A DNA stretch of 64,000 nt from assembly GCA_018857735.1 (NCBI GenBank), contig JABMCL010001742.1, forward strand, positions 287,501 through 351,500. Reading direction: 5' to 3'. A program made the position numbers and the translations under genes. The notes below the pieces were generated by a model. It worked only from the letters and a program-made list of their open reading frames with translations, was not told the origin of the DNA and did no database searches. Below are positions 54,861-64,000 of this stretch, in pieces (the first letter of the stretch is position 1; every line of letters begins with the position of its first letter). This DNA is from Alviniconcha marisindica (lineage: Eukaryota; Mollusca; Gastropoda; Provannidae).

Positions 54861-55610
54861 TGCGGCACGTAGCGGCACAGTCAGTGTAGTGCTTGCCGCG
54901 GCGGTGCGTGTAAACGGCACACGGTGTGTGTGTGTGGCGGGGGGTGGGCCGGGGTGAGGGGGATGTGGTGTGTGAGGAATCATTGTAAGCAGGCCTAACA
55001 GTGACATAAGTGATATTATTATTTTTCAGTCAAGTTGTATGTATGCTTTTTATTTTATTTATTATCTTGTACTGAAACCAGGCCGCGGCGCCGTCATGTG
55101 TCAGTCAGGGCAGTTCATCACTGAAGGCCTTGTCACTATGAGTCGGCGCAGAGACACAGCCGCGCTACGGATAGAAACAACAGTGACTAGGTTATTATTA
55201 TCATCATTACTGATTTTGCTGAACAGACTCATGGTATAGCGGAAGAGATCAAAACATGTAGGGGAGATAAGTTTCACTGAGTTGACACCACGTTTTGCTG
55301 AAATAGGCACAGCCGCGGCGGCTACCGCCGGCTGTTGCATCACTGACTCAGTGTTCGGAGACTGACTCGGTTCCGATTGAACTGCAGCCATAGCTGGCCA
55401 GACTCGATGCAGCAAAGCGCTATCGCTATCACAGTAAAAGACTATGATTATGAATACATGTATTTATAGTCTTTGGTCACAGTGGCTCGCCGATCAGTCA
55501 CCGCCGAGACTGATTCGTGCTGACGGTGACTGGCTGACGCAAGTCCGAATCAGTCGGCGTTTCGGCGCGACTGGCCGCCGAATCGTTGCAGCCACACTGA
55601 CAGACATGCA
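54861..55610. other. Intergenic GC-rich sequence
   Basis: No gene recognised. It is rich in GTCAGT, GACTCA and CCGCCG words like the 22.4-25.5 kb region. Confidence 0.4.
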
Positions 55611-56420
<810 letters not shown>

Positions 56421-56514
56421 ACGCTAAGACGCTCGGCAGTGTTGACTCAGTCAAGTCAGTCGACACCTATCATTGGCGGGAGCTGCCACAAGTATTATTT
56501 CGCAACAAACATGT

Positions 56515-56600
56515 CAGTGTTTGTCACGACAAAACGTCTTTTGTCGCGACAAAAGTATGCTTGTCGCGACAAAACATTTGTCGCGACAAACACGTGTTTG
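56515..56600. repeat. Array of four 12-bp palindromes
   Basis: Cores of TTGTCGCGACAA or its TTGTCACGACAA variant lie at 56521-56532, 56541-56552, 56561-56572 and 56578-56589. Spacings are 20, 20 and 17 bp, and a CACGTG palindrome follows at 56591-56596. Each core is self-complementary apart from the one variant base. Confidence 0.9.
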
Positions 56601-57305
56601 TCAACAACAACAACAACAAAAGGTTGGGGGGAGAGGGGGGGGGGGGGGGAGGGGTGCTGGGACATTATTAAATTTTAGTTTGTAAATGACTGTCACTGAA
56701 AAGGTCGCGTACTTTCGCCGGACCGGTACTTTCAGCTACGCAGGCTTCATCGAGCCAGTCACGCCCGTGTGTCGGGACTTCACACTGAGCCGGCGATAGT
56801 CGCGAAAGTTCCTCAGTTCCGGCCGCCAAACTGCGTAGCTTCCCGCTGAAGATCGACTCTGTTTTGTGATGAGTCACAGTAAAACTGGCTACAACCAGAT
56901 ACTCCAAAAATAAGCAGCTACGCAGGCAAGCATTAGAATCAAAGCCCGCCTGTTTTAAAATAGACGGGTTTTGCCTAGACTGACTAAGCCCGCGGCCTGC
57001 GTTTCGTCATTTTCAGTGACTCGACTCACACTCACAGCCTCGGGTTGGTCAGTGACGGCTTTGCGGCCGGCTGCGACCAAGTGCGGCTGCGTGTCACAAG
57101 CCGCATACCCCAACTCTCTCTCTCTTGTAAAATAAGTTTTCGAGTTCTCTCTCTCTCTCTCTCTCTCTCTGTTTGTATACGGGTCTATGGCCAATATACA
57201 ATAACTGAACCATCTGAAATATGAAATATGAAGTCTCTCTCTCTCTGGTTATTAGCAGTACTGTAGCAACGGCAGATATGTGAGTCGGCCTTTGTGCTAA
57301 TATCT
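56601..57305. other. Intergenic sequence with G-run and (CT)n tracts
   Basis: A G-rich tract lies at about 56623-56654, GC-rich sequence at 56690-57110, and short CT tracts at 57114-57127, 57147-57170 and 57233-57246. No gene is recognised. Confidence 0.5.
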
Positions 57306-57327
57306 TCACCGTTGAGAAATAAAGTTC

Positions 57328-57338
57328 AGTCAATCAAT

Positions 57339-57417
<79 letters not shown>

Positions 57418-57429
57418 CACACACACACT

Positions 57430-57500
<71 letters not shown>
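57328..57500. repeat. (CT)n followed by (CA)n
   Basis: A CAAT run leads into a CT tract (about 57341-57407), which passes directly into CA repeats (about 57408-57500). Confidence 0.95.
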
Positions 57501-57502
<2 letters not shown>

Positions 57503-58005
57503 TTGATTCAAGTCGACACCCATACAGTGACACAAAATAATCAGCTACTAATGTCGTAACTTGAACCAGTGCTAGAAGTTTGTCACTAGCTGACTCAGTG
57601 GAGTTCACGCCAGCTGTCTCCCAGCTCTGGCTCAATGTCGCCGGCCGGCGAACGTGGTGGAGGCGGCCGGGTGGACCTGGTGGAGGCGGCCGCCGGGTGG
57701 ACCTGGTGGACGGAGGGGAATTGGGGTACTGGGGTGGTGACTGATCGTACTTATGCCAGCCACTGACTTTGTCCGTCCTTCGTGGCGCCTCAGTGTAACT
57801 AAATATTTTCAATAAGGCACGCTAAGGAGGAAAGGCCGTCTTTCAAGCTCTCCCTCAAAACTTCTGTTCTCGTGATTTTCAGCAGCCGGTTCTATTCCCG
57901 TCATCGATGTCAGTGTAGCGTGCGTGCGTGCCGTGCCGTGCGGTGCGGTGCTTGCGTGCGTGCCGCGTGTCAGTGTGTCGGTGTGAGTGTGTTATGTGTC
58001 AATGT
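57501..58005. other. Intergenic GC-rich sequence
   Basis: It contains a short tandem duplication at 57645-57712 (GGTGGAGGCGGCCG and GGGTGGACCTGG). No gene is recognised. Confidence 0.4.
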
Positions 58006-58022
58006 TGTGTGTGTGTGTGTGT

Positions 58023-58095
<73 letters not shown>

Positions 58096-58134
58096 CGTGT
58101 GTGCGTGTGTGCGTGTGTGTGTGTGTGTGTGTGT
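58006..58134. repeat. (TG)n microsatellite
   Basis: A TG tract with a few GC interruptions. Confidence 0.95.
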
Positions 58135-58499
58135 GAATATATATTCTGTTCAGGAGTGCCTTTGTTGTATTAAAATTTGGTGAAAATGCTGGCATGACTA
58201 CTTGATTATGCGCCGGTAGTTGGCCTGGTAGTCAGTGATTGCTGAGCGGTGCGGGGGTGCGGAGGGAATTGAAAAAAAAATCAGCAAAGGACCGAATAAA
58301 TAAAAATTCATAATTCCATGCATAAAAAAGAACAGAAAAAAAGAACGTGCCACGTAAAAACTATGTATGTTTACAGCGCGGAGTCGGGTATGGAGAGACT
58401 GAAAGAAGTATACATCTTCACACACGCACTAACAATGCAAAAAAGAAGAAGCGCAGAACGATGAATTCAGCACGCGTGCCGCGCGCCCGAACGCACAGG

Positions 58500-58910
<411 letters not shown>

Positions 58911-59307
58911 GCCGCCGCAACAGTGAAGACACACACACGTACCGCGACTGAAGACACATGCACACATACACATTGAGACACACAGACTGACACTGACACT
59001 AACACGCACGCACACACCAGAGCCGGTAAAGACAAGTTGGAAGGACTGAGAATACTCAGTGCCGAGCTAAACTTTTTCTTAAATGGATCGCGGGGAGGAC
59101 GGAGGACGGAGAAGCCGCGGAAAGATATATCAGTGATATATTAAAAACTGAAAAAAGAAAGAAAAAAAAGAAAAAACCCTAAGAAAACAACTAAAAACAC
59201 ACCCAGGCCGATGCGGCAGAACACGCCCGAGAAAGTATCCTTTAGGGCTAGGGCGATGCCTTTGAGTTTGAGACAAGTACCGATGGGACTGACGGTTACA
59301 CCCCGCA

Positions 59308-59478
59308 TAATTCAGGAGCTGTGTGAGAGTCGAGGTGGCCGTCCTGGGCTGTCCGTCCTAACGAGCCTTCTGGTTTCCGTGGACGTAAAGCTATATTGAA
59401 CCATGCTTCGGCATTGGTCTCAGCTTGTCCCTAATATGTCAACCGACATCCGAGGACATTAAGCAACACTGCCTACCC
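59308..59478 (+). mobile_element. Dispersed ~165-bp element, copy C
   Basis: It is near-identical, in the opposite orientation, to copy A at 23752-23920. Shared blocks include GAGGTGGCCGTCCTGGGCTG, GAGCCTTCTGGTTTCCGTGG and CATGCTTCGGCATTGGTCTC. No ORF is seen. Confidence 0.75.
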
Positions 59479-60739
59479 GGTTACACCGCAGACGGTGAGA
59501 CGACAGCGTTGTGCGCCGGAGCTGATCGGACATTGCGTTACTGACTGATTCAGTGTTGTCGCGGAATGCTGTGCTGAATGTCACGTATTTTTCAGTGAAT
59601 GTCAGTATGTTCCCGTGTTTTTAGTTTGTTTGTTTAATGATTCAGGTCAGTTTTTGCTGTGTCAGTCAAGTCAGTGCTTGCTTGCTTTACAGAAAAAGCG
59701 GAATGAAAAGAAATCAGTAAAACGCAACTAAAACCCACTCTACAGTTGTACTGAGGTAAGATACACATTTAGAAAAGTCAAATCTACACTGCCAAGCAAT
59801 TCATACACAATTTAAACACTACTGAATATAGTGACATTCATACTCAAACCGATCGAGGAGCTAGAGCCCCCCCCCCCCCCCCCCCCCAGTCCCCGCCTAC
59901 AGGACAGTGAAGTGGATCTTTCCCCCAGCCATGTTCCTGTCTCGCCTTCGTGCACAGCACACCGCTACTACTGAGATCGTCACTGAGTCAAGTTGAGCCG
60001 GCGCGGCTTCAGTGACAGATTCTGGTACTGTATCCACCTAATTAATTTCAGGGAAACTCAGTAAATACGGCCGCCTAAAGGATGGTAGCATGGAAATACA
60101 GTGGATGCTCCTAACAGAAGAAGAAGTTCCTTTAAATGAGATATATTAACATAGATTGTTTCTGATCGTACTGAGGTAGTCAGGTTACACGTTAAATGTT
60201 ACATGCTTGTTTGGAGGATCAAGGGAAGTCAGCAATACTTCAACCTATAACTTCCGGTTTTCGGAACGATTCGGCGTTGGTTTCGTTTCTGAAATTATTG
60301 TTTGCACAACGAAAGCTGAAAGAAAAAGTAAGTATGCAACAGAATGGATATAGAACCAGCCTAAACATACTCTGTGTAACAGTGATTGTGTGTAATGCCT
60401 AAATAAGCGTGCAAATCTGATTAATTACTGTAGTGTTAATGCGCCAAAAACAGTACCGGTCTCGAAAGATTTGATTTTCAAGAAATCATTCTAAAATCAT
60501 TAGTTATTTAGCGCCAGTGGCCGCACAGCATTCATTGTCTTGGCAAGAGTAAGTACAACATTTTATCTGTGTGGAGAAAATGCTAACCTCTTGCATTTTA
60601 TACCGTAGATGCGAAAAAAAAAGGAGTAACGCTACAGATCTGACCTCCACGGTAATTTACGACAGTGTGAGTGTGACTACCGCCGTAACGGCCAGAACAC
60701 AAAAGTAGCTTTCGCACTCCTTCCCCGTTGTGCTTGATT
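59479..60739. other. Region upstream of the DUF885 gene, possible non-coding first exon
   Basis: A 21-base C run lies at 59867-59887. An ETS-like ACTTCCGG at about 60249-60256 precedes a consensus donor (AAAAA|GTAAGTATG) at 60327/60328. That donor could end a non-coding first exon joined to the acceptor at 61294/61295. A second candidate donor (AAGA|GTAAGTA) lies near 60548/60549. No coding ORF is convincing. Confidence 0.35.
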
Positions 60740-61310
60740 GTTGCTTCAGGTTACATAACAATGTTACAGTCAGTGGATACTGATGGGGATTGCAGTGTTT
60801 ATCATTTACATCAAACACGAAATTTGGTTGATGTTGCAATGACAATGTGATTTCATTTAATGAATTTTCAGTTTTACTTTCATTCAGTAAGGGCTGATAA
60901 GAATTTCAAGTGTTATTTTTTATTTTTGTTAATCACTAAATCAGTCAGATGTATAATTATAAACTACTATCAAATATTCACCAATTCACAGGAAACATTT
61001 ACAGTGGGAGACTGAATTGCTGCCTGTCAATAACCTGAATAAGAATTTCAGTGTTCATTATTCACATGTCACAGGTAACAGTGGGAAGGTTTGTGATTGC
61101 CAATAGAAATTTTGGTGCTTGTTCACAGACCTTACATTATCATGGGAAACTGAGTGGCTGCCAATACCTGCACGGTCTGCCATAGATATGAATTTCACTA
61201 TTTTCAGTGTTCATTATTCACATAAATCACAGGTAACACTAACAATAGGAAGTTCTGTGGCTGCAATAGGAATTTTGGTGTTTATCATGCACAGGTAACA
61301 ATGGGAGAGT
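60740..61310. repeat. Degenerate repeats of the DUF885 initiation-exon boundary
   Basis: Segments resembling CACAGGTAACAATGGGAG, and sometimes the following AGTCAGTGGATGCTGAT, recur at about 60747, 60990, 61071, 61140 and 61229 before the real copy at 61291. They are separated by copies of AATTTTGGTGTTTATCAT-like sequence. The copy at 60747 keeps an ATG followed by codons reading xxSVDxD, as in the real start. Confidence 0.65.
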
Positions 61311-61950
61311 CAGTGGATGCTGATATTGAGGCACTCTGTGCTGAGGTATGGGCTTGGCGTCTGGTGGAAAGCCCAGAACTGGCAACATTCTGTGGCTTCC
61401 ATCATTTGGATGACCAGCTGGATGACATCAGTGAGGAGGCTTACATCAGGCGAGAGGTTGGTTAGGTTGCTGTTGTCTTAAATCTGAATACTAAACACTA
61501 CCCCCCCTCTGTGTCTCACTTTCCCTGCCCCACTTTCTGTTTTTGTGGCCCCCCCCTCCCCTCCCACCCCATTCTCCTGGTGACATGTCACATTGGTACT
61601 GTGGTACTGGTAGTGGTACTTCTTTTGAAGACTTTTATGGCTTTTCTTGAATTTTTCTCTCATGCTTGTACAGTTGTAGAACTTTGTGTTGGGAGACTTA
61701 AGTTTCCACATCTGAGGCTTGTTTGGATGGGTAAAATGACTGTGGGAATCAGAGTAAAGCATTAGATTATTACTGAATGTTCTGGTGATTTTTTAAAGTA
61801 TTTTCTATACATGTGTGAAAGAGTCTAAAGTGTATTTGATTAGCTTGTTGCTTGGTGTACATCTTGGATTTTGTTGCCTTTAGTCTTTACTGTCCAGTAT
61901 ACATGTGGCTCCATTGTTTGACTCACTTTAATTCAAGTGATTATGTGTGG

Positions 61951-61983
<33 letters not shown>

Positions 61984-63822
61984 ATGGTTGTGGGTGCAGA
62001 ACATGGTAAAAGAGTTTCAGAAGAAAGCAGATGCCATTGATAGCACTCAGTGCTCTAAGCAACACAAACTCAGTCTCCTGTTGCTGCGAGACCAGCTACA
62101 TGAATATTTGGAGGGTGCAGCGTTTAAGGCGTAAGTCTCTCTCTCTCCGTCAGTCTCTTTCTCTCTATCTGTCTCTCTCGGTGTGTGTGTGCGTGTGCAT
62201 GTGTCCACAGTTTTTAATTTATGTGTGTGTGTGTGCATGTGTCCATAGTTTTTGGTTTGTGTGTGTGTGACAGTGTATAAGACAAGTTCATTGCGTGTGT
62301 GTGTATGTGCGTATTGGGTGTTTGGGTGTCTGGATCAGTGGATGTCTATGGATGAGATGTTGGTGTGCATAGTTATGATTAATAAATGTGTTAACACAGT
62401 CGGAGGTGTTCATCAACTTAACCAAATATATTTCAGCTACTACTTCCCCATCAACTACTTGGAGGGTGTGCACATTGATATAATTCAGGGCATCCAGTTT
62501 ATGAAGTTTGACACAGTAGAGGACTTTGAGATGTACGTGTCCAGGCTGGAAAAGCTTCCACAGAGGGTACGTCTTGCTTGTATTTGAGGCACCTTTTCTC
62601 TTTCTTGTGTGTGTGTGTGTGTGTGTCTCTCTCTATTTGTCATCAGGGAGAGATTTGTAAAAAAGCCAACTTGTGCTTAAGTCTTTATCTTTGTGTAATA
62701 AAGTATTATCTCTCTCTCCCTCGATTTAGTAATAACTAGGTGTAAGTAAGTAAATTGGTGTTTTACGCCCCGTCAGCCATTGTGGTTATATCAGGGTGAT
62801 AGTAACAACTAAGAATATAGTTCAACTTCAAGTAATCAGTGATAACATAGTTCAATTATTCAGGGATGTTAGTTTACTCTGATTTGACGGAGTTTGTGAT
62901 GTTTATATTTTGATTTTGGCAAGCTGCAGGAGGGGGGAAAAGTCTGTTGGAACAAAATAAGCAGTTTGGAGAAGTTCATTTTTGTGGAGCTTGCAAAGCA
63001 GATAATGTTAAATGTAAAGGCTGTTCTTAGTATATGTTGAAGTTACTTTGCAAAGTACCTTGACCCCTTGCGCTGATATCTGATATTTATAAACTGTAAT
63101 GGTTGACTGGGCGTAAAACAGCAAGTTACTTACCTTGACCACATCGACAAGACATTGTGAAGTTTTTTTTTCTTCGAAGTACTTAGCAAATCATTTAGAG
63201 TCTTTGGCTACATTGGCAATGAAAAGAAAGAAAAGAAAGAAAAGCATCTTACTCAGTATAAATCCCTTGTTAAAGACATTATACATGCAAAATAAGTTAC
63301 TGAACAGTTACAAGAGATGTTAAAGTGTCAAAATCAGCCCCTATCTCATTTTCACCCCAAAAGACAATTTGGTCGATTTTGCACCCCCGCGTCTCCCCTT
63401 AAGAAGGGTGTTATGAAAAGTTGCTTTGAACAGATTGCTATTATTATTGGTCATTAATTTTACATCGCACTATTCTCTGCTCGCTTTGAGCAGATTTCTA
63501 TTATTATTGGTCACTTTTATATCGCACTATTCTCTGCTCTCGAGCAGACTCGCTGCACTCATGTTTTGTGTGATTCTGGACAAGTACTAAGATGCAAATA
63601 AGTGTTCAGCATTTTCAGTGGTTTAGCAGCAACATGACTTTTGGGATTTTTTGTGGGGGTGGTGGTGGTGGGGGAGGTCGTGCCACCAGGCCCTGTACGT
63701 CTACACCCCTAAAGCTGATGATGATTTGTGCAGGAATAGTGTTTTTGTTGCAGATTGATCAAGTGCAGGAGGTGCTTGAGAAGGGCATTGAAGCAGAAAT
63801 GGTCATGCATCGATACAGTGTG
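61301..63822 (+). CDS. DUF885-family protein, first four coding exons (partial, continues past right edge)
   Basis: Coding exons are 61301-61456, 62000-62130, 62437-62566 and 63754-63822, giving 162 residues so far, all with GT-AG borders and closing phases. The next donor (GTGTG|GTAAGA) at 63823 shows that the gene continues beyond the window. The ATG has A at -3 and G at +4. The N-terminal part shows the typical order for PF05960: WAWRLVESPELATFCGFHH, then LLLLRDQLHEYLEG, then YYFPINYLEGVHIDI, then FDTVEDFEMYVSRLEKLPQ, then IDQVQEVLEKGIEAEMVMHR. Family members are large proteins with a zincin-like HExxxGHH motif nearer the C-terminus, which is outside this window, so peptidase activity cannot be judged. 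No signal peptide is seen at the start. It is divergent from p62 across 7.5 kb. Confidence 0.8.
61946..61982. repeat. (TG)n in DUF885 intron 1
   Basis: A TG tract just upstream of the acceptor of exon 2. Further CT and TG tracts follow in intron 2 (62137-62300) and intron 3 (62607-62635). Confidence 0.9.
62743..62800 (+). repeat. Dispersed hairpin element
   Basis: It reads AAGTAAGTAAATTGGTG, then ACGCCC, AGCC, ATTGT, GGTT and GGGTGA. Both stems pair using G-T wobbles. It lies in DUF885 intron 3. Confidence 0.65.
63075..63134 (-). repeat. Dispersed hairpin element, inverted copy
   Basis: On the minus strand it reads GTAAGTAACTTGCTG, TTTTACGCCCAGTCAACC, ATTACAGTTTA. The 5' half is intact and the 3' half is degraded. 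Confidence 0.55.
63425..63550. repeat. Two-copy tandem repeat in DUF885 intron 3
   Basis: Two ~60-bp copies share CAGATTGCTATTATTATTGG and CATCGCACTATTCTCTGCTC. Confidence 0.75.
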
Positions 63823-64000
63823 GTAAGAGAAACTCATCTCTTCTCCTCTGTTGGTTGGAATATAAAATTTTGCAATAAGTGCTGTGGCTCGGAATACGTG
63901 ATGACTAGTGTTCCAGTTTGTCAATAATAATATTATTAATAAAGAGGATTTTTGGGGCACCCATCTACTGCACAAGGTGGGAGCACAGGGTGCTTTACAA
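63823..64000. other. Start of DUF885 intron 4
   Basis: Intron sequence after the donor at 63823 up to the window edge. No further exon is seen. Confidence 0.5.

Overview
This is animal nuclear DNA, most likely from a gastropod mollusc. The taxon is inferred from gene structure, repeat style and abundant (CA)n tracts, and nothing here names a species. Coding sequence is split into many short exons with GT-AG introns full of minisatellites. There is no prokaryotic gene organisation.

Four genes can be rebuilt exon by exon, with every splice phase closing, and a fifth is present only as a possible last exon. From left to right: (1) positions 123-249 hold a possible terminal exon of an unidentified plus-strand gene, followed by a 41-bp satellite at 559-1898. 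(2) The minus strand carries a complete ISWI/SMARCA5 chromatin-remodelling ATPase: 23 coding exons, 21747 down to 3704, 1028 residues. (3) A repeat-rich gap of 5.7 kb runs from 21.75 to 27.47 kb. (4) The minus strand carries a complete SREBP: 17 coding exons, 40715 down to 28032, 1198 residues, with bHLH-Zip, two membrane segments, S1P and S2P cleavage motifs and the C-terminal regulatory domain. (5) An intergenic stretch from 40.7 to 44.2 kb contains a 195-bp duplication and a decayed non-LTR retrotransposon. (6) The minus strand carries a complete sequestosome-1/p62: 7 coding exons, 53761 down to 45533, about 455 residues, with PB1, ZZ, LIR and UBA. (7) A 7.5-kb intergenic region holds very large (CA)n/(TG)n blocks and an array of short palindromes. 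(8) The plus strand carries the first four coding exons (61301-63822) of a DUF885-family gene that runs off the right end.

ISWI, SREBP and p62 are head-to-tail on the minus strand. p62 and the DUF885 gene are divergent. ISWI converges on the unidentified left-hand gene. The proteins belong to different processes (nucleosome spacing, sterol-controlled transcription, selective autophagy), so I infer no shared pathway.

The most unusual pattern is that, at three separate places, a splice site plus the adjoining exon edge sits inside a tandem repeat, leaving decoy copies of that site in the intron or upstream sequence. Also notable are a dispersed element with a conserved nested hairpin, a nearly identical inverted element pair 35 kb apart, and a satellite open in all three forward frames.
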